NCBI RefSeq assembly: GCF_042648445.1
Contig: NZ_JBHRYB010000015.1
Location: 155,419 to 219,418 of the forward strand
Direction: 5' to 3'
Source: Bacterioplanoides pacificum
GTDB lineage: Bacteria > Pseudomonadota > Gammaproteobacteria > Pseudomonadales > Oceanobacteraceae
Length of the DNA: 64,000 nucleotides
The notes beneath the pieces are model-generated. The model was not told where the DNA came from. It did not search any database and was given only the letters and a program-made list of their open reading frames with translations. How positions within the stretch are numbered: the stretch's first letter is position 1; each line of letters begins with the position of its first letter. Made by a program: the position numbers and the translations under genes. Below, in pieces: positions 41,377 through 50,216 of the stretch.

Positions 41377-42021
41377 TTACCATTCAATGCCGGCCTGAGC
41401 TTTAACCCCGGCTTTAAAGGCATGTTTTTCCATTTTCATATCGGTAACGGTATCGGCGTAGTCACGCATGGCGCTCGGTGCGCCACGACCGGTGAGGATC
41501 ACGTTCTGGTGTGGCGGGCGGTTATCCAGTGCTGCTTTTAAGGTTTCCCAGTCGAGCAGCTTATAGGCCAGCATATAGGTGACTTCGTCAAACATGACGG
41601 TACGGAGGTCCGGGTTTTCCAGCATGGCTTTGGCTTTGGGCCAGACGGCATCCAGAGCACGCTGGTCGCGTTCTTTATCCTGAGTTTCCCAGGTAAAACC
41701 CGATCCCATAACTTCGTGCTGTAAACCGTCCAGCTGTTGCAGGATATTGGCTTCGCCACAGTCCCAGGTGCCTTTAATAAACTGCACGATACCGGCTTGA
41801 TAGCCATGCCCCAGGGTGCGGATGACGGTACCGAAACCGGAGCTGCTTTTGCCTTTGCCGGTGCCGGTTAACACAATCACCACGCCGCGCTCTTCCTGAG
41901 CCCGTTCGATGGCGGCATCCACTTTGGCCTTGTGACGCGCCATCTTTTCTTTGTGGCGCTGGTTATCTTTATCTTGCTGGGCTTGTTGTTCGGGAGTAAG
42001 GGGGCTTTCTTGTTGGCTCAT
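41377..42021 (-). CDS. cobO: Corrinoid adenosyltransferase (CobO/BtuR type)
   Basis: The protein has 214 residues. The P-loop GTGKGKSS (53-60) is followed by GFGTVIRTLGHG, then VQFIKGTWDCGEANIL and the core VMFDEVTYMLAYKLLDWE. The long charged N-terminal arm (PEQQAQQDKDNQRHKEKM) is typical of CobA/CobO and covers the active site. It adds the 5'-deoxyadenosyl group to cob(I)alamin or cobinamide in the cytoplasm. It stands divergent to aceE, not with the other cobalamin genes at 48-52 kb. A second, unrelated adenosyltransferase (PduO type) is also in this window. Confidence 0.94.
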   Translation of the reverse strand: MSQQESPLTPEQQAQQDKDNQRHKEKMARHKAKVDAAIERAQEERGVVIVLTGTGKGKSSSGFGTVIRTLGHGYQAGIVQFIKGTWDCGEANILQQLDGLQHEVMGSGFTWETQDKERDQRALDAVWPKAKAMLENPDLRTVMFDEVTYMLAYKLLDWETLKAALDNRPPHQNVILTGRGAPSAMRDYADTVTDMKMEKHAFKAGVKAQAGIEW

Positions 42022-42137
42022 AATGACAGACTTCAGTGGTTAACAGGCATTCACAGAAGCCTCGACTATACTCGAAATGAGGGTAGTTCTCACTAATGCC
42101 TGATGGATATCGGGCCTGATCAGCAGGAGCCAGCTGT

Positions 42138-44831
42138 ATGGAAGAGCAAACGCCGGATAATACCTCTTATACCGACCCGGACCCCGAGGAAACCCGGGAA
42201 TGGATGGACGCCATTTATTCGGTTATTCGTGAAGAGGGGGTGGAACGGGCACATTACCTGATTGAACGCATCGCCGAGCGAGCTACCCGCGATGGCATGC
42301 CGCTGCCTTACGCCTTACATACGCCTTATCGCAATACTATCTCGGTAGAAAATGAAGCCCCGATGCCGGGGGATTTATTTATGGAGCGGCGCATTCGCTC
42401 CCTGATTCGCTGGAATGCCCTGGTGATGGTATTGCGTGCGAACAAAAAAGGCGGCGGTGATCTGGGCGGTCATATTTCCAGTTTTGCATCCAGTGCAACC
42501 TTATACGACGTTGGTTTTAATCATTTTTTCCGCGCCCCGGATGCCACTAATGAACAGTGCCCTCACGGTGATTTATTGTACTATCAGGGCCATGTGGCGC
42601 CGGGTATTTATGCCCGCTCTTATCTCGAAGGGCGGTTACAGGAGAGTGACCTGAGCCGGTTCCGCCAGGAAGCCCTGCAGCCGGGGCTGTCGTCTTATCC
42701 TCATCCGAAACTGATGCCGGATTATTGGCAATTTCCAACGGTGTCGATGGGTCTGGGGCCATTACAGGCGATTTATCAGGCGCATTTTATGCGTTATCTC
42801 TCGGCCCGGGGACTGGTGCCACGCAAAGATCGTAAAGTCTGGGCTTTTTTGGGCGACGGTGAATGTGATGAACCGGAAACGCTGGGGGCGATTGGTCTGG
42901 CTGGCCGGGAAAAACTGGAAAATCTGATTTTTGTGATTAACTGCAATCTGCAGCGTCTGGATGGTCCGGTACGGGGTAATGGCAAAATTATTCAGGAGCT
43001 GGAGGGACAGTTCCGCGGTGCGGGCTGGAATGTCATAAAAGTGGTGTGGGGACGTTTCTGGGATCCGCTGCTGGCAAAAGACAGTAAAGGTTTATTGCAG
43101 AAACGCATGGATGAAACCGTTGACGGCGAATTCCAGAATTATAAAGCCAAAGGTGGTAAATACACCCGCGAACACTTCTTTGAAAAATACCCGGAATTAC
43201 AGGAAATCATTAAAGATCTGTCGGATGAAGATATTTATAAACTCAATCGCGGCGGCCATGACCCGTATAAAGTGTTTGCTGCGTATCAGGCGGCGATGAA
43301 TCATAAAGGTCAGCCGACGGTGATTCTGGCCCATACCGTCAAAGGTTATGGCATGGGAGCGGAAGCCGAAGGTCAGAATCAGGCACACCAGGTGAAAAAA
43401 CTGGATATCGAAAGTATCCGTGCTTTCCGTGACCGGTTTGATATTCCGGTCAGGGATGATGATTTACCGCATCTGCCTTTTTACCGGCCACCGGAAGACA
43501 GCCCGGAATTGCAATATATGCGTAAGCAACGGCAGAAGCTGGGCGGCTATTTGCCACAACGTAATGAAAACTGGACCGCGTTAACCGCGCCGGCATTATC
43601 TTTTTTTAAAGCTCAGCTGGAGGGAACCGGGGAGCGGGAAATTTCCACCACTATGGCCTTTGTGCGCATCATGTCGCTGCTGATTAAAGACAAAACCATG
43701 GGCGACCGGGTGGTACCGATTGTTCCGGATGAAGCCCGTACTTTTGGCATGGAAGGTATGTTCCGTCAGCTGGGTATTTATTCCTCAGAAGGGCAGTTGT
43801 ATGAACCGGTCGATCAGGGCCAGATGATGGTTTACCGTGAGGATAAAAAGGGCCGTATTCTGGAAGAAGGGATTAATGAGGCCGGTGCATTTTCGGCCTG
43901 GATGGCAGCGGCCAGCTCCTACAGCACCAATGGCCTGGCGATGATTCCGTTTTATATTTATTACTCCATGTTTGGTTTTCAGCGGGTGGGGGATCTGGCC
44001 TGGGCTGCCGGCGATATGCAATGCCAGGGTTTTTTAATCGGTGCCACGTCCGGACGTACCACGCTGAATGGTGAAGGCTTACAACACCAGGATGGCCACT
44101 CTCATATTCTCGCCTCTACCATTCCGAATTGTGTCAGTTATGACCCAACCTATGCCTATGAGTTGGCGGTGATTATTCAGGATGGTTTAACCCGTATGTA
44201 CGAGAAGAAGGAAAAAGTCTTCTATTACATCACCAGTCTGAATGAAAACTACGCTCACCCTGCTATGCCGGAAGGTGTGGAGGAAGGGATTCGGCGTGGT
44301 ATTTATCGCTTACAACACAACGACAGCAGCGGGATAAAAATCCAGCTGCTGGGGTGTGGCTCTATTTTACGTCAGGTCGAACTGGCCGCGGCCTGGCTGC
44401 AGGATAACGGCGTCAGTGCCGATGTCTGGAGTGTTACTTCGTTTAATGAATTACGTCGCGATGGCCTGGCCTGTGAACGTCAGCAACTGTTGTCAGCCGG
44501 GCAACAAAACCCGAAAGCGTATGTCACTAAGCAGCTGGAAAATTCTGACGGCCCGATTCTGGCCACCACCGACCATATGAAGTCGTACGCGGAACAGATC
44601 CGGCCCTTTATTCCGGCGGGGCGTTGCTACCGCTGTTTAGGAACGGATGGCTTTGGCCGCAGTGATTCGCGCGAAAATCTGCGTCGTTTCTTTGAAGTGG
44701 ACTGGCAACACGTTGCCTGGGCCGCAGGTGTGGAGCTGATGAAACAGGGGGAGCTGAACGCGGAGCAACTGCAGCAGTGGCGCAGCGAACTGAACATTGA
44801 TGCCAGTAAACCCGATCCGCTGTACTCATAA
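42138..44831 (+). CDS. aceE: Pyruvate dehydrogenase E1 component (homodimeric)
   Basis: The protein has 897 residues, close to E. coli AceE (887). The thiamine-diphosphate motif GDGECDEPETLGAIGL (from ~residue 240) ends with NCNLQRLDGPVRGN. Other conserved regions are MDAIYSVIREEGVERAHYL, GHISSFASSATLYDVGFNHF and DGFGRSDSRENLRRFFEVD. It decarboxylates pyruvate and passes the acetyl group to the E2 lipoyl domain. A possible TATACT -10 box lies at 42067-42072; the Shine-Dalgarno is CAGGAG. aceF follows after 12 nt. No lpdA (E3) is adjacent, so it must come from another locus. Confidence 0.97.
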   Translation: MEEQTPDNTSYTDPDPEETREWMDAIYSVIREEGVERAHYLIERIAERATRDGMPLPYALHTPYRNTISVENEAPMPGDLFMERRIRSLIRWNALVMVLRANKKGGGDLGGHISSFASSATLYDVGFNHFFRAPDATNEQCPHGDLLYYQGHVAPGIYARSYLEGRLQESDLSRFRQEALQPGLSSYPHPKLMPDYWQFPTVSMGLGPLQAIYQAHFMRYLSARGLVPRKDRKVWAFLGDGECDEPETLGAIGLAGREKLENLIFVINCNLQRLDGPVRGNGKIIQELEGQFRGAGWNVIKVVWGRFWDPLLAKDSKGLLQKRMDETVDGEFQNYKAKGGKYTREHFFEKYPELQEIIKDLSDEDIYKLNRGGHDPYKVFAAYQAAMNHKGQPTVILAHTVKGYGMGAEAEGQNQAHQVKKLDIESIRAFRDRFDIPVRDDDLPHLPFYRPPEDSPELQYMRKQRQKLGGYLPQRNENWTALTAPALSFFKAQLEGTGEREISTTMAFVRIMSLLIKDKTMGDRVVPIVPDEARTFGMEGMFRQLGIYSSEGQLYEPVDQGQMMVYREDKKGRILEEGINEAGAFSAWMAAASSYSTNGLAMIPFYIYYSMFGFQRVGDLAWAAGDMQCQGFLIGATSGRTTLNGEGLQHQDGHSHILASTIPNCVSYDPTYAYELAVIIQDGLTRMYEKKEKVFYYITSLNENYAHPAMPEGVEEGIRRGIYRLQHNDSSGIKIQLLGCGSILRQVELAAAWLQDNGVSADVWSVTSFNELRRDGLACERQQLLSAGQQNPKAYVTKQLENSDGPILATTDHMKSYAEQIRPFIPAGRCYRCLGTDGFGRSDSRENLRRFFEVDWQHVAWAAGVELMKQGELNAEQLQQWRSELNIDASKPDPLYS

Positions 44832-44843
44832 GGAGGGATGAAG

Positions 44844-46157
44844 ATGACAACAGAATTCAGAATCCCTGACTTAGGCGGTGCCAGTGACGTTGATGTGATC
44901 GAAGTGGCGGTTGTTGCAGGCGATCAGGTTGAGCCGGAACAAACACTGCTGGTACTGGAAACCGATAAAGCCAGCATGGAAATCCCGGCCGAGGCGGCCG
45001 GCACCGTGCTGGAATTAAAAGTGGCGGCTGGTGATAAGGTCAATGAAGGCGACGTCTTTATGGTGCTGGATGTGGCATCGGTGAACCAGGAAAATGAAGA
45101 ACCATCCGCTCCATCAGCGGCTGCTAGCGAAATCCAGCAGGATAATGCAACTGCCGCAACAGCAGAACATCCACCTGCGTTGGTTGCTGAAAAGCAACCT
45201 GAGCCGGGCATACCGGAAAACCAGCCCGGGCATGGGGCACCATCCGCCAGCCGCAAGGTACATGCCGGGCCTGCCGTGCGTAAGCTGGCGCGCGAGTTGG
45301 GAGTCGATTTAACTCAGGTAACGGCATCCGGGCGTAAACAACGTATTACTAAAGATGATGTGCAGCGGTTTGTGAAGCAGCGCCTGGGTAGTGGTGCTGC
45401 AGCTGTTGCCGCTTCTGCTCAGGGCATTCCGGCCGTCCCTGAGGTGGATTTCAGCAAGTTCGGGCCAATACGCCAGGAACCGCTGAACAACATTAAGCGC
45501 GCTACCGCTAAAGCGATGACCACCGCCTGGCTTAATGTGCCACAGGTCACTCAGTTTGATCTGGCCGATATCACCGAACTGGAGAGCTACCGTAAGCAAC
45601 AGAATGAGGTGTACAAGGCCCGGGGGATACGTTTCTCCATCGTGCCGTTTGTGCTGAAGGCGATTGCCAGGGTTATGCGCGAGTTTCCGCAATTTGGCGC
45701 GTCGCTGAGTGCGGATGGTGAATCACTGATCATCAAAGACTATGTTCATATCGGTGTGGCGGTGGATACGCCAAAAGGATTACTGGTGCCGGTGATTCAC
45801 AACGTTGATCGCTTGTCTGTTACAGAAATCACACAGCTGCTTAATGAAAAAGCGCAATATGCACGCGAAGGTAAGCTAACCTTAAGGGATATGCAGGGCG
45901 GCTGTTTCAGTCTGTCCAGCCTGGGTGGCATCGGCGGAACAGCCTTTACTCCCATCGTTAATCCTCCGGAGGTCGCTATCCTGGGGTTATCGAAAGCGGA
46001 ATTTAGACCGCAGTGGAATGGTCAGGAGTTTGTTCCACGGCTGATGTTGCCTTTATCGCTGTCGTATGACCACCGGGTTATTGATGGTGCAGAGGCGGCC
46101 AGATTCAGCCAGCGGCTGGTGGCTTGCCTGCAGGATCTTAGGAATGTGTTGATGTAA
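44844..46157 (+). CDS. aceF: Dihydrolipoamide acetyltransferase (pyruvate dehydrogenase E2, single lipoyl domain)
   Basis: The protein has 437 residues from ATG 44844. This start was chosen because the strong AAGGAGG touches the ATG at 44838 but is seven bases from this one. There is one lipoyl domain (residues 1-80) with the lipoylated Lys42 in ETDKASMEI. E. coli has three, so this is the short form. An Ala/Pro/Glu-rich linker (~85-140) leads to the E1-binding domain (AVRKLARELGVDLTQVTASG). The catalytic domain ends with LSYDHRVIDGAEAARF, where His410 is the active-site base. It transfers acetyl to CoA. Confidence 0.96.
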   Translation: MTTEFRIPDLGGASDVDVIEVAVVAGDQVEPEQTLLVLETDKASMEIPAEAAGTVLELKVAAGDKVNEGDVFMVLDVASVNQENEEPSAPSAAASEIQQDNATAATAEHPPALVAEKQPEPGIPENQPGHGAPSASRKVHAGPAVRKLARELGVDLTQVTASGRKQRITKDDVQRFVKQRLGSGAAAVAASAQGIPAVPEVDFSKFGPIRQEPLNNIKRATAKAMTTAWLNVPQVTQFDLADITELESYRKQQNEVYKARGIRFSIVPFVLKAIARVMREFPQFGASLSADGESLIIKDYVHIGVAVDTPKGLLVPVIHNVDRLSVTEITQLLNEKAQYAREGKLTLRDMQGGCFSLSSLGGIGGTAFTPIVNPPEVAILGLSKAEFRPQWNGQEFVPRLMLPLSLSYDHRVIDGAEAARFSQRLVACLQDLRNVLM

Positions 46158-46195
46158 ATCGGCCGACAATAATAAGCATCAGAGGTTGTTTGTCT

Positions 46196-48217
46196 ATGCT
46201 CAAGGCACTTATGTGGCCAGCTATCAAATTTATGGGGCGGTTAAACTATGCCGCTAAATTTGGCCTGATCAGTTTTTTATTTACCCTTCCCCTGATTGTG
46301 CTCAGCGGACAGGTGTTCTTCGGTGCATTTGAAACGGTTAAAAAGACCGAAGCCGAGTTGCAGGGCATTCACACCATCGGTGAGTTGTTGCAGCTGGCCC
46401 ATGCGGTGGAAGCCTACCGGGATCATGCTGCTGTGCTGCCGTTTCTCAGTGATGACGGATTACGTCAGCAGGTTGCTGAACACAAACTACAACTGGAACA
46501 GCGGATCAGCGACGCGATTAAACACGCTCCCAGCGATGAGTTACGTGAAAAACTCAAAGGATGGCAGGCGGACTACGGTGTACGCCTGAGCATTGAGGGG
46601 CAGAATCGGCAGACCATGTATTCCGGGCAATTACAGCATTATCAGACCGCGGTGGATAAACTGCATGCTCTGGTTCGTCAGTACAGTCAGATCAGTGGTT
46701 TATCGCTGGATGCTGATCCCTCAATTCAAAGTCTGGTGGCACTGTTGTTGAATGATATGCCGAAGGTATTTGATGCTGCCGGCAGTGCCCGGGCGCTGGG
46801 GATTTATGGTCTGTTAGAAAAATACCTCAAGTCGTCTACCTTCGATCTACTTAATGATACCTACGACAAACTGATTGCTGCTGAAGCCGTGATGGGCGTG
46901 GTGGTTTCCGCCGCTGATGAATCCGGTAGTCTGACGCTGGGAGAAACCGCTCGTGCTGCAAACAAAGCGCTGGAAAATATTCGTTTTAAACTCGATGATG
47001 AATTGATTTCTGCGGTATCAGTAGAAATGAAATGGCAACAGTTTTCGCAGTTTATGGAGCAGGAGTGGGCAGCATTATCGGCGATTGAAGAGCAGGCCAT
47101 GCCGTTGATTAAAGCCAAACTGCAGCAACGGCTGGAAGGACAACAGAATAAAGTACGTAACTTTGTGATTGTTATTGGTGTGGTGTTGTCGGTTATTGCT
47201 TACCTTTATATCGCATTTTTTATGTCGATTCGTTACACCATCAAACACTTCTCAAAAACCGCCGGTTATATTGCTAACGGTGATCTGACCCAGGAAATCA
47301 GCTTTAACGGCAAAGATGAGATGGGACAGCTGCGGGATGCTTTTAATAATATGATCGCTAATATCCGTACCACGCTGGCGGCGGTGAAAGAGTCAGCAGC
47401 CTCGGTATCGGATAACGTCAATGATGTTGAAGGTATCGCGAACCGCAGTCGCGGTGCGGTGCAGAATCAGCTGGAACAAACCCATCAGGTATCGGATGCG
47501 TTAAGTGCGATGGTCGAGCGGGCTGTCACGGTGACCAGTCTGGCGGAAGCCGCAGAACAGGCCGCCCGCTCGGGGCAATTAAAGTCAGATGAAGCGGGTC
47601 AGATCGTGACTCAGGTAATGGGTGAGGTACAACGATTATCTCAGGAGATGGAGAACTCGATGGAGGCGGTAAATCGTCTGGCTGAGAACTCCAGCAGCAT
47701 TTCCAGCATTCTGGAAACCATTAAGGGCATTGCTGAACAAACCAATCTGCTGGCGTTAAATGCGGCGATTGAAGCGGCGCGGGCCGGAGAGCAAGGGCGC
47801 GGTTTTGCCGTGGTGGCGGATGAGGTACGAACGCTGGCCAGCCGCACTCAGGGTTCGGCGCAGGAAATTGAAGAACTGATCAGTGATGTGCAGCAGAATA
47901 TCGTCAGTGCGGTGGAAACCATGAAGGTGAATCGCGATATGGTGGAAACCACGGTAACTAACTCGGAACAGGTAGGAACCACCTTGTCTGAAATTCAGGC
48001 CAGCATGGGTGATATTCAGAGTAAAACCAACGATATCGTGGTGACGGCAGCGGAGCAGAAAGATAACGCTACCGCGCTGGAGACTAACCTGGAAGCCATT
48101 CGTCATGGTGGTGAAGAAACATCGGCTAATGCCGAAGGAACGGTGGAAGCGGTGCGTAAAACCCAGGCGATTACCGATTCGTTATCGCAGCGGGTGGATC
48201 AGTTTAAAGTGCACTGA
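46196..48217 (+). CDS. Methyl-accepting chemotaxis protein
   Basis: The protein has about 673 residues. The start is ATG 46196, or an in-frame TTG at 46190 (AGAGG is 4-10 bases upstream). TM1 (~20-42) and TM2 (~325-348) flank a long helical periplasmic sensor of about 280 residues, probably a four-helix-bundle type. A HAMP domain (~350-400) and the cytoplasmic signalling hairpin follow, with the highly conserved NLLALNAAIEAARAGEQGRG and FAVVADEVRTLASRT. It signals to CheA; the ligand is unknown. The C-terminus has no CheR-docking pentapeptide. It is separated from aceF by 38 bp but is functionally unrelated. Confidence 0.93.
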   Translation: MLKALMWPAIKFMGRLNYAAKFGLISFLFTLPLIVLSGQVFFGAFETVKKTEAELQGIHTIGELLQLAHAVEAYRDHAAVLPFLSDDGLRQQVAEHKLQLEQRISDAIKHAPSDELREKLKGWQADYGVRLSIEGQNRQTMYSGQLQHYQTAVDKLHALVRQYSQISGLSLDADPSIQSLVALLLNDMPKVFDAAGSARALGIYGLLEKYLKSSTFDLLNDTYDKLIAAEAVMGVVVSAADESGSLTLGETARAANKALENIRFKLDDELISAVSVEMKWQQFSQFMEQEWAALSAIEEQAMPLIKAKLQQRLEGQQNKVRNFVIVIGVVLSVIAYLYIAFFMSIRYTIKHFSKTAGYIANGDLTQEISFNGKDEMGQLRDAFNNMIANIRTTLAAVKESAASVSDNVNDVEGIANRSRGAVQNQLEQTHQVSDALSAMVERAVTVTSLAEAAEQAARSGQLKSDEAGQIVTQVMGEVQRLSQEMENSMEAVNRLAENSSSISSILETIKGIAEQTNLLALNAAIEAARAGEQGRGFAVVADEVRTLASRTQGSAQEIEELISDVQQNIVSAVETMKVNRDMVETTVTNSEQVGTTLSEIQASMGDIQSKTNDIVVTAAEQKDNATALETNLEAIRHGGEETSANAEGTVEAVRKTQAITDSLSQRVDQFKVH

Positions 48218-48243
48218 CTCGCTTGTGATGCTTTCAATAGCAA

Positions 48244-48271
48244 AATGCCGCAGTGACTGCGGCATTTTTTT
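48244..48271 (+). terminator. Intrinsic terminator between the chemoreceptor and cobB
   Basis: AATGCCGCAG-TGA-CTGCGGCATTTTTTT is a near-perfect stem with seven Ts on the plus strand and As on the other side, so it could serve both convergent transcripts. Confidence 0.9.
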
Positions 48272-48330
48272 GCGGAAAACTTCCCAACCGGTTTGGAATA
48301 CACACAATTTAATAAATACATTTATAGGTG

Positions 48331-49650
48331 TTAAACAAGGTCGTGAGTGTTCGAGAATATCTGCGCCACGGCCTGCGGGTTGGATGGGAAAAACAGATGC
48401 AGGTAGCCCGCCGTTAATTGTTTACGACGGTAAATGGCTTCACCCGGAGCCGGGTGACGTGCGCGTTTGGCAAATATTAATGGTTGTTCTGAAGAGCGAG
48501 TGGCTGAGCGATGATGGGAATGGCCACGGATGTCACCTTCCGGCAAGGGTGCCGCTTGCATGCCCTGGCAGCCGCCACGATCACGCATTATGCCTTCACC
48601 GGTTAATAATCCCAGCAACCTGACGCCATCACCATGGAGTGGTTGTAATTGCTCCAGACAATACAAAAAACCGCCACATTCGGCCAGGATTGGTTTGTTG
48701 GCATTAAAAAAATCACGGATGGCGTCCAGCATTGGCTGATTCTGGCTGAGTTGCTCAAGATGAAGCTCAGGATAGCCACCGGGTAACCACAGGGCATCGG
48801 CATCGGGCAACTGCTGATCGTGCAGCGGGGAGAAAAACAATAACTCAGCCCCCATCTGCTGTAACAACTCCAGGTTGGCGCGATAAATAAAGCTGAATGC
48901 CGCATCCCGGGCGATGGCTATGCGCTGGTTGCGAAGCAGTGCCGGGGGTTGTTGTTGTGTTTGTGGCTGAAATTCCACGACACCACATTGTTGCAGGAAG
49001 TCATCAGGATTCAGTGCTGCCAGTTTATCGGCACCGTGATTCAGTTTCTGTTCCAGTTGTTGGGTTATTTCACTGGCCTGTACCAGGCCGAGATGGCGTT
49101 CCGGCAGACTGATGTCTTCATCGCGTTGCAGGGCGAATAATAAGGGCAGCGTATCCGGTAATGCTGCGTCGATCAGGTTGCGGTGATAATCACTGCCACA
49201 ACGGTTGGCGATCAGTCCGGCAACCTGGATATCATCACGATAGCTGGCCAGGCCATATGCCAGTGCTGCGGCTGTTTGCGCCATACCGCTGACGTCCATT
49301 AATAACGCCAGAGGAATACCAAAGGTGGCCGCTAAATCGGCACTGGATGGATTGCCGTCGTACATGCCCATCGCGCCTTCAATCAGGATCAGGTCAGACT
49401 GTTGGCTGGCCAGATATAAACGCTGGCGGCAATAGGCCTCACCACACATCCATAAATCCAGCTGCTCAACCGGATGGCCACAGGCCTGCTCCAGTATTTG
49501 TGGGTCGAGGTAATCCGGACCGGTTTTAAAAATACGGACGGTTTTACCCTGACGGCTGAACCAGCGCGCCAGGATTGCCGTGACTGTGGTTTTACCCTGT
49601 CCGGAAGAGGGTGCCGTCAGGAATAAGGCCGGACATAACGATGGTTTCAT
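48331..49650 (-). CDS. cobB: Cobyrinate/hydrogenobyrinate a,c-diamide synthase
   Basis: The protein has 439 residues from ATG 49650 (MKPSLCPALFLTAPSSG); a longer in-frame start would overlap the pduO-type gene. The N-terminal P-loop is SSGQGKTTVTAIL. The C-terminal class I amidotransferase has WLPGGYPELHLEQL and the catalytic Cys in ILAECGGFLYC. It amidates the a and c side chains of the corrin ring with glutamine and ATP. It is the last gene of the btuB operon, one base after the adenosyltransferase stop. The other ring-building genes are not in the window, so the cell may salvage corrinoids or hold them elsewhere. Confidence 0.94.
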   Translation of the reverse strand: MKPSLCPALFLTAPSSGQGKTTVTAILARWFSRQGKTVRIFKTGPDYLDPQILEQACGHPVEQLDLWMCGEAYCRQRLYLASQQSDLILIEGAMGMYDGNPSSADLAATFGIPLALLMDVSGMAQTAAALAYGLASYRDDIQVAGLIANRCGSDYHRNLIDAALPDTLPLLFALQRDEDISLPERHLGLVQASEITQQLEQKLNHGADKLAALNPDDFLQQCGVVEFQPQTQQQPPALLRNQRIAIARDAAFSFIYRANLELLQQMGAELLFFSPLHDQQLPDADALWLPGGYPELHLEQLSQNQPMLDAIRDFFNANKPILAECGGFLYCLEQLQPLHGDGVRLLGLLTGEGIMRDRGGCQGMQAAPLPEGDIRGHSHHRSATRSSEQPLIFAKRARHPAPGEAIYRRKQLTAGYLHLFFPSNPQAVAQIFSNTHDLV

Positions 49651-49651
49651 A

Positions 49652-50206
49652 TTATCTCTGATGGCGGCTTTGCCAGAGAATTTCACCACTCTCTGAACGT
49701 CGGGCCAGTACCCGCGCCATCACAAACAGCACGTCTGACAGGCGATTGAGGTAACGTAAAGCCAGCGGGCTGCTCGTTTCACTGGTGTTGAGTGCCACCA
49801 GTGAACGTTCTGCCCGGCGACACACGGTGCGTGCCAGATGGCAGGTCGCTGCGGCTTTATTGCCACCGGGAAGAATAAAGTCTTTCAGTGGTGGCAGGGT
49901 GTCATTTAACCCTTCCAGATGGTTCTCCAGATCGGTAATCAGCACTTCCTGCAGCGCATTAAAACCGGGTACGGACAACTCGCCACCCAGATCAAACAAA
50001 TCGTGCTGCACCTGATGTAACAGAGCAATCAGCTCGTCGTTTTCATCCAGTTCAGCACGCAGCATACCGACCCAGGAGTTCAGCTCGTCGACATCGCCAA
50101 TGGCATGCATGCGGGCACTGCTTTTGCTGACCCGTGAGCCATCGCCCAGTCCTGTTTCACCTTTATCGCCGGTTTTAGTGGCAATTTTAGAGAGTCGGTT
50201 GCCCAT
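49652..50206 (-). CDS. pduO: PduO-type ATP:cob(I)alamin adenosyltransferase
   Basis: The protein has 184 residues. Family motifs are KIATKTGDKGETGLGDGSRV at the N-terminus, IGDVDELNSWVG, the ATP-binding TVCRRAERSL and YLNRLSDVLFVMAR. This five-helix-bundle enzyme converts cob(I)alamin to adenosylcobalamin and is unrelated in fold to CobO. It sits 10 nt after btuB and 1 nt before cobB, so uptake, adenosylation and amidation are made from one riboswitch-controlled transcript. The gene name (pduO/cobA2) is by family, not by pathway: there is no propanediol locus here. Confidence 0.94.
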   Translation of the reverse strand: MGNRLSKIATKTGDKGETGLGDGSRVSKSSARMHAIGDVDELNSWVGMLRAELDENDELIALLHQVQHDLFDLGGELSVPGFNALQEVLITDLENHLEGLNDTLPPLKDFILPGGNKAAATCHLARTVCRRAERSLVALNTSETSSPLALRYLNRLSDVLFVMARVLARRSESGEILWQSRHQR

Positions 50207-50216
50207 GGTGTTAACC

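Noticed and set aside
44838..44843. aceF start at 44838
   Set aside because: The Shine-Dalgarno would touch the start codon; the ATG at 44844 has ideal spacing and matches the family N-terminus.
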